Below are positions 41,936 through 52,137 of a stretch of DNA of 64,000 bases, piece by piece. Position 1 is the stretch's first letter; each line of letters starts with the position of its first letter. Location of the stretch: positions 1 through 64,000 of the forward strand of contig CACBFA010000002.1 in the NCBI GenBank assembly GCA_902538525.1. The letters run 5' to 3'. Source of the stretch: an uncultured Pelagibacteraceae bacterium (GTDB taxonomy: Bacteria > Pseudomonadota > Alphaproteobacteria > Pelagibacterales > Pelagibacteraceae). A program made the position numbers and the translations under genes. The notes below the pieces were generated by a model that did not search any database, was not told the origin of the DNA, and was given only the letters and a program-made list of their open reading frames with translations.

Positions 41936-43454
41936 AAATTATTATATAACAACACCAATTTACTACCCTTCTGCAAAACCTCATATGGGACATGCATATT
42001 CAAGTATAATTGCTGATTTTTTTGCTCGTTTTAAAAAAATTGATGGTTTTAATGTTTATTTTTTAACAGGCACTGATGAGCATGGATTAAAAATACAAAG
42101 ATCTGCTGAAAAGTTAAATAAAGATCCAAAATCATTTTGTGATGAAATAAGTAAAACATTCGAGGATTTAACCAAAACATTAAACCTGTCTAATACAGAT
42201 TTTATTAGAACTACAGAAGACAGACATAAAGTATCTGTGCAAAATTTATGGAACATACTTGAAAAAAATAACCAAATTTTTTTGTCTAAATATTCTGGTT
42301 GGTATTCTGTATCAGATGAGGCTTTTTACAATGAAGATGAAGTTGAAGAAAAGGACGGTTCAAAAATTTCTAAATCATCTGGTTCTACTGTTGAGTGGGT
42401 TGAAGAAGAATCTTTTTTTTTTAAACTTTCAGAATGGGAAAAACCGTTATTAGATTTTTATGAAAAAAATAAAAATTTTATTTTACCTGAAAGTAGAAGA
42501 AATGAGGTAATCAGCTTTGTTAAAAGTGGCTTAAAAGACTTATCTGTTAGTAGAAAAACATTTTCTTGGGGTGTAAAAGTACCAAGTGATGAAAATCATG
42601 TCGTTTATGTATGGTTAGATGCATTAACAAATTATTTAAGTTCTTTAAAATATCCTGATGAAAATAATGAATTATATAAAAGTTTTTGGCCAGCAGATTT
42701 ACATATTATTGGTAAAGACATTTTAAGATTTCATGCTATTTATTGGCCAGCATTTTTATTAGCTGCAAAAATAGAACCACCCAAAAGAGTATATGGACAT
42801 GGATGGATTCTTTCCGGTGATGAAAAGATGTCAAAATCAAAAGGAAATATTTTAGATCCGTTAGAAATCATAAATGTCTATGGTCTAGATCCATTAAGAT
42901 ATTATTTACTTAAAGAAGTTTCTTTTGGTAATGATGGTAATATTTCTGAGGAAAAATTAGAAAATTGTATTAATAGTGATTTGGCAAATAATTTTGGAAA
43001 TCTCTGTCAAAGAGTACTTTCTTTTGCTGAAAAAAATTGTTCATCTTTAATACCTGATCATAAATTTACTGATGAGGATTTAGAAATTTTAAAGCCATTA
43101 AATAATCTAGATAAAATAAGATCATTCATAGATAATCAAGATATAAACCAATATATGAGTTTTATTGTTGATAGATTGTTTTCTGCAAATAAATATTTTA
43201 ATGATCAGGAACCTTGGAAGAAGAAAGACGATAGATTAAGGTTAAATACGATTGTTTATACTGCATTAGAATTAATTAGAAAAATTACTATTTTGCTTTA
43301 TCCAGTAATTCCAGAAACATCAGTAAAAGTACTAAGTGTTTTTAATGAAACAGAAAATTCTATTGATTTTACATCAATTGATAATAATGAAATTTTAAAA
43401 AAAAATTTAAAAATAAATAAATTAGATATTTTGTTTAAAAAAATTGAAAAATGA
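41928..43454 (+). CDS. metG: Methionyl-tRNA synthetase
   Basis: YYITTPIYYPSAKPHMGHAYSSI, TGTDEHGLKIQ, KMSKSKGN. Confidence 0.96.
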   Translation: MNKNYYITTPIYYPSAKPHMGHAYSSIIADFFARFKKIDGFNVYFLTGTDEHGLKIQRSAEKLNKDPKSFCDEISKTFEDLTKTLNLSNTDFIRTTEDRHKVSVQNLWNILEKNNQIFLSKYSGWYSVSDEAFYNEDEVEEKDGSKISKSSGSTVEWVEEESFFFKLSEWEKPLLDFYEKNKNFILPESRRNEVISFVKSGLKDLSVSRKTFSWGVKVPSDENHVVYVWLDALTNYLSSLKYPDENNELYKSFWPADLHIIGKDILRFHAIYWPAFLLAAKIEPPKRVYGHGWILSGDEKMSKSKGNILDPLEIINVYGLDPLRYYLLKEVSFGNDGNISEEKLENCINSDLANNFGNLCQRVLSFAEKNCSSLIPDHKFTDEDLEILKPLNNLDKIRSFIDNQDINQYMSFIVDRLFSANKYFNDQEPWKKKDDRLRLNTIVYTALELIRKITILLYPVIPETSVKVLSVFNETENSIDFTSIDNNEILKKNLKINKLDILFKKIEK

Positions 43455-44212
43455 TAGACTCTCATTGTCATCTTGATCACGAACCTCTTTATTCAAATAT
43501 TGGTGATGTTATTAAACGTTCCAAGGAAAATGGATTAAAGAAAATTTTAACTATTTCAACCAATTCAAAAAGTTTTGAAAATATTAAAAAGATTATAAAT
43601 CTTGACCAAATGATTTATGGAAGCATAGGAATTCATCCTCACGAGACTAGCAATGATAATATGGATAAAAAATTCATTGTTGAAAATGCTAATAAATTAA
43701 GAAAAATAATTGGAGTAGGAGAGACAGGATTAGATTTCTATTATGAAAATAGTCATAAAGATGATCAAATTAAAAGTTTTGAGACACATATAGAAGCCTC
43801 CATCGAACTTAAATATCCTTTGATTGTTCATTCTAGAAGTGCAGAAAGAGAAACTTTTGATATTTTAAATAGATATAAAAATAGCAATATTAAAATACTT
43901 ATGCACTGTTTTACAGGTTCAAAAGAGTTTGCTAAAAAAATGATGACATTAAATGCTTATTTTTCTGCTAGTGGAATAATAACTTTTAAAAATAGTTATG
44001 ATCTTCAAGAAACATTTAAAATGATTGAAAATGATAAAATTTTAATTGAAACAGACAGTCCTTTCTTGGCACCTATACCAATGAGAGGTAAAAAAAACGA
44101 ACCTTCTTTTATTAAATATACATTGGAAAAACTTTCAGAATTAAAATTAAAAACCTTTGATGAATTAGAAACTATTACAAATGATAATTTTGAAAGATTA
44201 TTTTTTCAATAA
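43451..44212 (+). CDS. tatD: TatD-family hydrolase
   Basis: MIDSHCHLDHEPL, GETGLDFYYENSHKDDQ, ILIETDSPFLAPIPMRGKKNEP. Confidence 0.94.
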   Translation: MIDSHCHLDHEPLYSNIGDVIKRSKENGLKKILTISTNSKSFENIKKIINLDQMIYGSIGIHPHETSNDNMDKKFIVENANKLRKIIGVGETGLDFYYENSHKDDQIKSFETHIEASIELKYPLIVHSRSAERETFDILNRYKNSNIKILMHCFTGSKEFAKKMMTLNAYFSASGIITFKNSYDLQETFKMIENDKILIETDSPFLAPIPMRGKKNEPSFIKYTLEKLSELKLKTFDELETITNDNFERLFFQ

Positions 44213-44988
44213 TGAGTATTAAATTTATAATATTAGGTTGCGGAAGTTCAATGGGTGTACCAAGACCTGATGGATTTTTTGGAAATTGTGATCCCAAAAA
44301 TAAGAAAAACTATAGAACAAGATGTTCTGCACTTATTAAAACAACTGATGAAAATATTTTAATTGATACATCTCCTGACTTAAGGCAACAGTTACTGCGT
44401 CATAAAATTAAGAAAATTGATAAAGTATTTTATTCGCATATGCATGCCGATCAAACCCACGGAATAAATGATTTGAGATCTTTTTTTATAAATAGTAAAA
44501 AACAAGTTAATGTTTATGCTGATTTTGAAACATCCAAATATTTAAAACAAAGTTTTTCATATTGTTTTGAAAGTTTCTCAAATGAATATCCAGCTACTCT
44601 AAAATTAAATACACTAAAAAAAAATTCATTTATTAAACATAAAAATAAAAATATAAAATTTAAGTCGATTGTTGTTGAGCACGGTTCAGTCAGTTCAAAT
44701 TGTTTTATAATTGATAAAAAACTCGCATACATAACAGATGTAAGTGAAATTTACAAAAAAGATTATTCTTATTTCAAAAATCTAAAGTATTTAATAATTG
44801 ATTGTCTGTGGTACAATTTTCATCCATCACACTTTAATTTGGAAAAATCTTTATTATTTATTAAAAAATTTAAACCAAAAAAAGCTATACTTTCAAATTT
44901 ATCTCCAGTATTAGATTATAATAAGTTAAAAAGAGTTATACCTAAAAATGTTATACCAGCACATGATGGTTTAACAATAGAACTATAA
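44212..44988 (+). CDS. PhnP-like MBL-fold hydrolase
   Basis: LGCGSSMGVPRPDGFFGNCDP, YSHMHADQTHGINDLR. Confidence 0.9.
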   Translation: MSIKFIILGCGSSMGVPRPDGFFGNCDPKNKKNYRTRCSALIKTTDENILIDTSPDLRQQLLRHKIKKIDKVFYSHMHADQTHGINDLRSFFINSKKQVNVYADFETSKYLKQSFSYCFESFSNEYPATLKLNTLKKNSFIKHKNKNIKFKSIVVEHGSVSSNCFIIDKKLAYITDVSEIYKKDYSYFKNLKYLIIDCLWYNFHPSHFNLEKSLLFIKKFKPKKAILSNLSPVLDYNKLKRVIPKNVIPAHDGLTIEL

Positions 44989-45528
44989 TATTTCTTCAAT
45001 TTTATTTATAATTTTATTTGATGTAGGTTTTGTAAAAGAAGCATATGTTTCTTCTATATTTCCCTGTTTATTGATTAATATTTTATGAAAATTCCATTTT
45101 GGAATTGCAGATTTGCCAAAATTATTTTCTGCCCACTTAAAAATCTCATGAGCATCGCTACCTTTTACCTCTGTAATTGTTGTTAATGGAAAATTTATGT
45201 CAAAATTTACATCACAAAATTTTTTTACCTCACTATTGGTTTTTTTTTCTTGATTGAATGAGTCTGATGGCACTCCAAGGACAATTAGACCTTTAGATTT
45301 GTATTTATCCCATAATTCTTGCAGATCTTCATATTGTTTTGTGAAACCACAATAGCTGGCAGTGTTAACTATAAGTATTACTTTATCTCGATAATCTTTT
45401 AATTTAATGATTTCTCCATTAATACTCTCAATTTCTAGATCATAAAAACTTTTCTGATTATTTGTCGTTGCCGAACTTTTAAAAAAAAACATAATTATAG
45501 TAATACTTATTATTATTAATCTTTTCAT
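44983..45528 (-). CDS. Glutathione peroxidase family protein, exported
   Basis: VILIVNTASYCGFTKQYEDLQELW, LGVPSDSFNQE, KWNFHKILINKQG. Confidence 0.9.
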   Translation of the reverse strand: MKRLIIISITIIMFFFKSSATTNNQKSFYDLEIESINGEIIKLKDYRDKVILIVNTASYCGFTKQYEDLQELWDKYKSKGLIVLGVPSDSFNQEKKTNSEVKKFCDVNFDINFPLTTITEVKGSDAHEIFKWAENNFGKSAIPKWNFHKILINKQGNIEETYASFTKPTSNKIINKIEEIL

Positions 45529-45535
45529 AAACTAC

Positions 45536-46708
45536 TTACTTATTTGGTGTAAGTAGTATTAAGAAGTACCCAAATAAAGTGGATAATAATGACCCAGTTA
45601 AAACTCCAATTTTAACTCCATCCATGTATTGCATATTTTCTACAAATGCCAAATTTCCAACAAATAAGCTCATTGTAAATCCAATACCTGTTAAAACCCC
45701 AACGCCGTAAAAATTAAACCAGTTAGAGTTATTGGGCATCTGGGCTATTTTCATTTTTATTGAAACGTAAGAAAACACAAATACACCTAATTGTTTTCCA
45801 ACAAATAATCCCAACAATATTCCTAATGGAACTTTATCAAGTAATGATGCTAAAGATAAACCTTCTAATGAAACACCTGCATTTGCAAAAGCAAACAATG
45901 GCATAATACCAAATGCAACATATGGACTAATCGCATGTTCAATTTTTATTAGTAGTGAAAAGTCTTTATCTTTATTTCTATGAGGTATAGTCATCGCTAG
46001 CAAAACACCAGCAATTGTTGCATGAATGCCAGAATTGTGAGTAAAATCCCAAAGAAATATTCCAACAATTAAATAAGGTAAAAATTTCTTTATATTAAAT
46101 TTATTTATTACTAGAAGAACAATAAAAGCTAATAGCATTAAGCTTAAATATTTAATACTTAGATCACCTGAATAGAATAATGCAATAATTACTATAGCTC
46201 CTAGATCATCTATTATAGCTAAAGCAGTTAGAAAAACTTTTAAAGATAATGGAACTCTTTTACCCAATAATGAGAGTACTCCTAAAGAAAATGCAATATC
46301 AGTTGCAGATGGAATAGCCCAACCATTCATTGTTTCGCTGTCCCCAAAATTTATAAAAACATAAAATAATGCAGGTACTAACATTCCTCCAACTGCAGCT
46401 ATAATTGGAAGAAGTGCTTGTTTTATATTTGAAAGTTCCCCTTGTAAGAATTCTCTTTTAATTTCCAAAGTTACAAAGAAAAAGAAAATTGCCATTAAGG
46501 CATCATTAATCCAATGTAACACTGATAACTTTAAACCATAATTATTTATTCCTAAAAATAAATATTTATTCAATGTAGAAAAATATAATTCAGATAAATT
46601 AGAATTGCTTACAATCAAAGCTATTATGGCTGCAAAAAGTAAAACGAGACCACTAGCAGCTTCTAATTTGAAAAACCATCTAAATGGTTTTGTAATTATC
46701 TGTATCAT
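45536..46708 (-). CDS. nhaA: Na+/H+ antiporter NhaA
   Basis: WINDALMAIFFFFVTLEIKREFLQGEL, AIPSATDIAFSLGVLSLLGKRVP, IIDDLGAIVIIALFYS. Confidence 0.95.
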   Translation of the reverse strand: MIQIITKPFRWFFKLEAASGLVLLFAAIIALIVSNSNLSELYFSTLNKYLFLGINNYGLKLSVLHWINDALMAIFFFFVTLEIKREFLQGELSNIKQALLPIIAAVGGMLVPALFYVFINFGDSETMNGWAIPSATDIAFSLGVLSLLGKRVPLSLKVFLTALAIIDDLGAIVIIALFYSGDLSIKYLSLMLLAFIVLLVINKFNIKKFLPYLIVGIFLWDFTHNSGIHATIAGVLLAMTIPHRNKDKDFSLLIKIEHAISPYVAFGIMPLFAFANAGVSLEGLSLASLLDKVPLGILLGLFVGKQLGVFVFSYVSIKMKIAQMPNNSNWFNFYGVGVLTGIGFTMSLFVGNLAFVENMQYMDGVKIGVLTGSLLSTLFGYFLILLTPNK

Positions 46709-46710
46709 TT

Positions 46711-47205
46711 TTACCTGACTAAATCTTTAATAAATAATTTCAAGTCATTTATTACTTGAAACAAACTATCTGACATTTGCACTATGCCAGGAAATATAAC
46801 GGATATTTGATTTTTAAATGTGTCTATGAGCAAAATAAAGGCAATTATTGAAATAATTATTAGAAATATTTTTTTAATAATATTGTTTTCTCTTGAAACT
46901 GAACTTTTATCAATAGAAACTAATTCTTTTGATGTACTCTTTTTTGTTGAGGGTTTTTTTGATATTTTTTTTCTTATTTTTTTTGTTTCTTTTATAGGTA
47001 CATTAACTGGTTCTATATTAATCTTTGATTTATTTTCTTCAATTTCATTTATTTTTATAGTTTCGGTTTCTAATTTTAAATTTTCTTCTTTTTTAAAAAA
47101 CCATGTATGATCGCAATTGCCGCACTTTAAAAGCCTGCCCTCATCTGGAATTAATTTTTCATCAATATTGAACTTTTTAGAACAAGCTGGACATTCAATG
47201 ATCAT
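46711..47205 (-). CDS. MJ0042-type zinc-ribbon membrane protein
   Basis: MIIECPACSKKFNIDEKLIPDEGRLLKCGNCDHTWF plus one C-terminal TM. Confidence 0.85.
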   Translation of the reverse strand: MIIECPACSKKFNIDEKLIPDEGRLLKCGNCDHTWFFKKEENLKLETETIKINEIEENKSKINIEPVNVPIKETKKIRKKISKKPSTKKSTSKELVSIDKSSVSRENNIIKKIFLIIISIIAFILLIDTFKNQISVIFPGIVQMSDSLFQVINDLKLFIKDLVR

Positions 47206-47300
47206 AGATACTGTTATATAGCAAATTTAATAAAATTTCCTTTTAAATAGTGATTAATATACTTTGAAATTTTTTTTATCTACTGTATTAGTACTGCATT

Positions 47301-47377
47301 CGGGGTGTAGCGCAGCCTGGTAGCGCACTTGGTTTGGGACCAAGGGGCCGTAGGTTCGAATCCTACCACCCCGACCA
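47301..47377 (+). tRNA. tRNA-Pro (TGG), CCA encoded
   Basis: CGGGGTGTAGCGCAGCCTGGTAGCGCACTTGGTTTGGGACCAAG...GGTTCGAATCCTACCACCCCGACCA. Confidence 0.95.
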
Positions 47378-47381
47378 TTTT

Positions 47382-47663
47382 ATGAAAAAAGCAAAAATTT
47401 ATAAACCATCTAAAACTGCTATGCAGTCAGGATTAAAGAAATTTGATAAATGGGTTATTGAATACATCACTGACGATCCTGGCACTAATCCTTTAATGGG
47501 ATGGGAAAGTTCTACTGATACTTATGGCGAATTAAAATTAGAGTTTTCTACTAAAGAATTAGCAATTGAGTATGCAAAAAAAAATAATATTGATTTTGAA
47601 TTAATAGAACCGAATAAAAGAAAAGTTACTTTAAAATCTTACGCTGATAATTTTACAAAATAA
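47382..47663 (+). CDS. NADH-dehydrogenase accessory protein, ETC complex I subunit family (NDUFS4-like)
   Basis: KIYKPSKTAMQSGLKKFDKWVIEYI...NPLMGWESSTDTYGELKLEFSTKELAIEYAKKNN; start moved off the tRNA to 47382. Confidence 0.85.
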   Translation: MKKAKIYKPSKTAMQSGLKKFDKWVIEYITDDPGTNPLMGWESSTDTYGELKLEFSTKELAIEYAKKNNIDFELIEPNKRKVTLKSYADNFTK

Positions 47664-48661
47664 TGTTTAAATTTTTTACAGAAAGAAGATGGTACGGTTG
47701 GAGCATATTTGGATCAATCTTCATATTAGTTTCAACTTGGTATCAAGTACAATTGGATGTAAAAATTAATGAATGGTTTGGTGAATTTTACGATACTCTA
47801 CAAAAAGCTTTAACAGAACCTGGTTCAGTCACAGAAACTGAATTTATTGGATATTTGTTTACATTTGCAAAAGTTGCAGGACTTTGGATTATAATCGCAA
47901 TAGTTACAGGTTTTTTTGTATCCCATTGGGTATTTAGGTGGAGAACATCGATGGCTGAATATTACCATTCTCAATGGTTAAAAGCTCGTTTAACTGAAGG
48001 GGCTTCACAAAGAGTTCAAGAAGATACTTTAAAATTTGCAAGAATAATGGAAGGTCTAGGTGTTGGACTTTTAGATAGCATTATGACTTTAGTAGCCTTC
48101 TTGCCAATATTATGGGGGTTATCTAAACAAGTTGATGTTCTTCCATGGATTGGTGAAGTTGATCATGCTTTAGTTTGGGTTGCAATAATATCTGCACTTG
48201 GTGGAACTGTTTTATTGGCGGCTGTAGGTATTAAATTGCCTGGTATTGAATATGATATTCAAAAAGAAGAAGCTGGGTATAGGAAAGAATTGGTTCATGG
48301 AGAAGATGATCCTATAAGGGCAGCTCCACCAACTATAGGTCAATTATATGATAGAGTAAGAGGTATTCACTATAAATCATATTTTCACTACTTATATTTT
48401 AATGCAGTGAAATGGAGTTATTTTCAAGGTATGGTAATTGTTCCATATTTGGCTTTAGCACCAACTATTGTATCAGGTGCAATTACTTTGGGCTTTGTTC
48501 AACAAATAACCAGAGCATTTGGAAGAGTTGAAAATTCATTACAATATTTAGTTAGAAGTTGGTCAACAATTGTAGAATTAATTTCAGTTTGGAAAAGATT
48601 AAGTGAATTTGAAGCTAGATTGAAATATAATTTAGAAGAATCCACTATTGAAAATATTTAA
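47663..48661 (+). CDS. SbmA/BacA-like peptide transporter
   Basis: WYQVQLDVKINEWFGEFYDTLQKAL, VFRWRTSMAEYYHSQWLKAR, EGASQRVQEDTLKFA. Confidence 0.85.
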   Translation: MFKFFTERRWYGWSIFGSIFILVSTWYQVQLDVKINEWFGEFYDTLQKALTEPGSVTETEFIGYLFTFAKVAGLWIIIAIVTGFFVSHWVFRWRTSMAEYYHSQWLKARLTEGASQRVQEDTLKFARIMEGLGVGLLDSIMTLVAFLPILWGLSKQVDVLPWIGEVDHALVWVAIISALGGTVLLAAVGIKLPGIEYDIQKEEAGYRKELVHGEDDPIRAAPPTIGQLYDRVRGIHYKSYFHYLYFNAVKWSYFQGMVIVPYLALAPTIVSGAITLGFVQQITRAFGRVENSLQYLVRSWSTIVELISVWKRLSEFEARLKYNLEESTIENI

Positions 48662-49605
48662 TGTCTTTAGATAAAGATCTGATTAATAAACTTGTAAAAG
48701 TTACTTCAAGAGCTGCAATTAATTGTTATCAATATCTTGGCAAAGAAGATAAAAAATTAGCTGATAAAGCTGCAACAGATTCAATGAGAAATGATTTAAA
48801 CAATCTAGAAATTAATGGAGAAGTAGTGATAGGTGAGGGTGAACTGGATGAAGCACCAATGTTGTATATAGGAGAAAAATTAGGAAAAGGAAATGGTCCA
48901 AATTTAGATATAGCAGTAGATCCTCTTGAGGGAACAAATTTTGCAGCAAAAAATATTCCAGGAGCTATATCTGTATTGGCAATTTCTGAGAAAGGGAATT
49001 TATTTAATGCTCCTGAAACCTATATGAATAAAATCGCAGTAGGCAAAGATGTTCCATTTGATGCAACAGATTTAGATTATCCTATAAAAAAAAATATTTA
49101 TAATATTGCAGATGCCAAAAATAAAAATATTAATGAACTTACAGTATGTATTCTCGATAGACCAAGACATAAAGATATCATTGAAGAATTAAAATCATTA
49201 AAAGTAAATTTGAAACTAATTACAGACGGTGATATTTGTGGTTCGCTCTTAGTTACTGATAATAAGTATAATGTTGACTTATTTTTAGGTATTGGAGGCG
49301 GTCCTGAAGGTGTAATCTCCGCAGCAGCTTTGGATGCTTATGGATGTAAATTTCAGGGTAAATTTTTATTTGCAACTGATCAAGATAAGGCTAGAGCTAA
49401 AAAAATGGGAATATCTGACCTAAATAAAAAATATGAATTAAATGAAATAGTTAAAGGAGATAGTATTTTTTGTGCGACAGGAATTACCAGTACTGAAATG
49501 GTTGCAGCTATAAAAAAAGAAAATACAAAATTTATTACTGAAACTCTTGTCACACACAAAGAATCTACAATAGAAATTATAAAAAGTGAGGAACCTATAG
49601 CTTGA
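48661..49605 (+). CDS. glpX: Class II fructose-1,6-bisphosphatase
   Basis: GEVVIGEGELDEAPMLYIGEKLG, AVDPLEGTNFAAKNIPGAISVLA, LGIGGGPEGVISAAAL. Confidence 0.93.
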   Translation: MSLDKDLINKLVKVTSRAAINCYQYLGKEDKKLADKAATDSMRNDLNNLEINGEVVIGEGELDEAPMLYIGEKLGKGNGPNLDIAVDPLEGTNFAAKNIPGAISVLAISEKGNLFNAPETYMNKIAVGKDVPFDATDLDYPIKKNIYNIADAKNKNINELTVCILDRPRHKDIIEELKSLKVNLKLITDGDICGSLLVTDNKYNVDLFLGIGGGPEGVISAAALDAYGCKFQGKFLFATDQDKARAKKMGISDLNKKYELNEIVKGDSIFCATGITSTEMVAAIKKENTKFITETLVTHKESTIEIIKSEEPIA

Positions 49606-49640
49606 TTATTTTTAATAATTGCAATAGAAACTCCATCTCT

Positions 49641-49715
49641 GGTCCCTTCGTCTATCGGTTAGGACACATGGTTTTCATCCATGAAAGAGGGGTTCGATTC
49701 CCCTAGGGACCGCCA
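49641..49715 (+). tRNA. tRNA-Glu (TTC), CCA encoded
   Basis: GGTCCCTTCGTCTATCGGTTAGGACACATGGTTTTCATCCATG...GGTTCGATTCCCCTAGGGACCGCCA. Confidence 0.95.
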
Positions 49716-49717
49716 TA

Positions 49718-49972
49718 ATGACCTTTTATGTCTATTTAATAGTAGCTGAAATTAATAGAAAATACGTTTCTTATGTTGGCTATACAAATAATCTTAAAAA
49801 AAGATTAAAATTACATAATTCCTCAAAAGGAGCTAGATTTACAAGAGGAAAAAAATGGAAAATGATTTATTTTAAAAATTATAAATCAAAAAAAATTGCA
49901 ATGTCTGAAGAATATAAATTGAAAAAAAATTACAAGTTAAGAAAAAAAATAAAGCAAGGAATTGAAATTTGA
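49718..49972 (+). CDS. GIY-YIG domain protein (UPF0213-like)
   Basis: YVYLIVAEINRKYVSYVGYTNNLKKRLKLHNSSKGARFTRGKKWKMIYF. Confidence 0.85.
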   Translation: MTFYVYLIVAEINRKYVSYVGYTNNLKKRLKLHNSSKGARFTRGKKWKMIYFKNYKSKKIAMSEEYKLKKNYKLRKKIKQGIEI

Positions 49973-52101
49973 AAATATCTGTTCTATTACCATATAAGGA
50001 AAATTTTAGTCCAGACTATCCTGGAGCTGTATCTCTATTTGTGAATGATACATTAAAATATAGTAATTTTAAAAATAATGTCACAGTTTATGGAAGTACA
50101 AATTACAAAAACACCTTTAATCATAAATATCAAAACTTAGTTGTAAATAATAAAATTTTTAAAAGTCAAAATAGAGTATATGTTGATGAATTTCTAAAAA
50201 TAGAAAATAAAACAGGGTCAGATCTAATAGAAATACATAATAGACCGATTTATATAAAATACTTAGAAAATAAATTAAAAAAAAATAATTTTATTCTTTA
50301 TTTTCACAATGATCCATTATCAATGAATGGATCAAAATCTGTAAATGAAAGATTAAATCTAATAAAAAAATGTCACAGAATTATTTTTAATTCTATATGG
50401 TCAAAAAAAAGATTTATTCAAGATCTAAATAGCGAAGATGTTGTATATGAAAATTTATTAGTAATAAATCAATCTGCAAGAAAAATTAATATTAACTTTA
50501 ATAAGAAAAAAAAAATAATTACATTTGTTGGTAAACTTAATAAATCAAAAGGATATGACCTTTTTGGAAATGCAATAATTAAAATTTTAAATAAACATAA
50601 AGATTGGAAAAGTGTTGTAATTGGTGATGAGCCTAGAGACAAACTAAATTTTGAACATAAAAATTTATCAGTAATTGGATTTGTTAAACACAATACTGTT
50701 TTAAATTATTATAAATCAGCAAGTATTGCCGTTGTATGTTCAAGATGGGAAGAACCTTTTGGTAGATCGAGTTTAGAGGCAGCTGCAAATGGTTGTGCTG
50801 TGATTATTAGCAATAAAGGTGGATTGCCCGAAACAATAACTAATGGAGTTATAATTGATAATTTAACTGTTGCTTCTATATATTCATCAATAAATGAATT
50901 AATTTTAAACTATAACAAAAGATTAAATTATCAAAAATTATCACATAAAAATTTCTATTTAACTCATCAATATATTTCAAAAAAAATTGACCATGTAAGA
51001 AATAATGTAATTAAAACCTATAAAAACATTTACTTAAAAAAAAATAATTTTAAACCGAGAATTTTGCACGTAACTAATTTTAATGAGAGACATAATGGTA
51101 GACTTTTTTTTAATACTGGAAAAAGAATTAATAACGGCTTTGTAAGATTAGGTAATAGCGTTCTTGAATTTAGTGATCGTGATATACAAAAAAACTATAA
51201 AACGTATTCTGATATAAACGGAAAAAAGAAGTTAAACGAAAAATTTATAAAAACTTGTAAAAATTATAAGCCTGATTTAGTTGTATTAGGTCATGCAGAT
51301 TTAATTTCAGAAGAAAGTTTGGGAGAATTAAGAGATAACTCACCAAATATTAAAATTGTACAATGGTTTTTAGATCCATTAAATACCAGAGGACCTGATT
51401 ATTTAAAAAATAAAAAAAGAATATTAGATAAAATAAATCACATTGACGCAAACTTTTTAACAACAAGTCCAGATATGATCAAATTTTTACCAAAAAATAA
51501 ATTAAATTTATTCATACCTAATCCATGTGATCAATCTTTTGAAACTCTAAATAATTTTGAAAAAGAATGTGAATATGACGTATTTTTTGCTATCAGTCAT
51601 GGAGTTCATAGGGGAAATTTAAAATACAAAAGAATTGAAGATAGAGAGATTTTTTTAAAAAAACTAATGTATATTTTGAAAAATATTAAATTTGATATTT
51701 ATGGATTAGATAAAATTCAGCCAGTATGGGCAGATAATTACTTAAAATGTGTTTCAAATTCTAAAATGGGTTTAAATTTGAGTAGGGGGGAACCATTAAA
51801 ATATTATAGCAGCGATAGAATTGTTCAAATAATAGGAAATGGATTAGTTACATTAATAGACGAAAGAACTAAATATAATGATTTTTTTAATAAAGATGAA
51901 ATGGTTTTTTATAAAAACATTTCGGATTTGTCAGAAAAAATTCTGAAAGTTAGTAGAGATGAAAAATTAAGAAAAAGAATAGCCAAAAAAGGAAAAGATA
52001 AATATTTTAAATACTTTAATTCAAATATTGTTGCTGACTTTATTATTAATAAAACTTTTCAGATTAATAATAAAAAGAAATATTTGTGGCATGATAAATA
52101 A
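49969..52101 (+). CDS. Large two-domain glycosyltransferase (N-terminal GT4-like + C-terminal CgeB/DUF3880-like)
   Basis: N-half: ITFVGKLNKSKGYDLFGNAI, SRWEEPFGRSSLEAAANGCAVIISNKGGLPE; C-half: RILHVTNFNERHNGRLFFNTGKRI..., SKMGLNLSRGEPLKYYSSDRIVQIIGNGLVTLID. Confidence 0.8.
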   Translation: MKISVLLPYKENFSPDYPGAVSLFVNDTLKYSNFKNNVTVYGSTNYKNTFNHKYQNLVVNNKIFKSQNRVYVDEFLKIENKTGSDLIEIHNRPIYIKYLENKLKKNNFILYFHNDPLSMNGSKSVNERLNLIKKCHRIIFNSIWSKKRFIQDLNSEDVVYENLLVINQSARKININFNKKKKIITFVGKLNKSKGYDLFGNAIIKILNKHKDWKSVVIGDEPRDKLNFEHKNLSVIGFVKHNTVLNYYKSASIAVVCSRWEEPFGRSSLEAAANGCAVIISNKGGLPETITNGVIIDNLTVASIYSSINELILNYNKRLNYQKLSHKNFYLTHQYISKKIDHVRNNVIKTYKNIYLKKNNFKPRILHVTNFNERHNGRLFFNTGKRINNGFVRLGNSVLEFSDRDIQKNYKTYSDINGKKKLNEKFIKTCKNYKPDLVVLGHADLISEESLGELRDNSPNIKIVQWFLDPLNTRGPDYLKNKKRILDKINHIDANFLTTSPDMIKFLPKNKLNLFIPNPCDQSFETLNNFEKECEYDVFFAISHGVHRGNLKYKRIEDREIFLKKLMYILKNIKFDIYGLDKIQPVWADNYLKCVSNSKMGLNLSRGEPLKYYSSDRIVQIIGNGLVTLIDERTKYNDFFNKDEMVFYKNISDLSEKILKVSRDEKLRKRIAKKGKDKYFKYFNSNIVADFIINKTFQINNKKKYLWHDK

Positions 52102-52137
52102 AATTATATGGAAATCTTAACAAATTAATTTTTCTTA

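Noticed and set aside
47334-47381. N-terminal MGPRGRRFESYHPDHF extension of the NDUFS4-like ORF
   Set aside because: Start lies within tRNA-Pro; the true start is MKKAKIYKPS at 47382.
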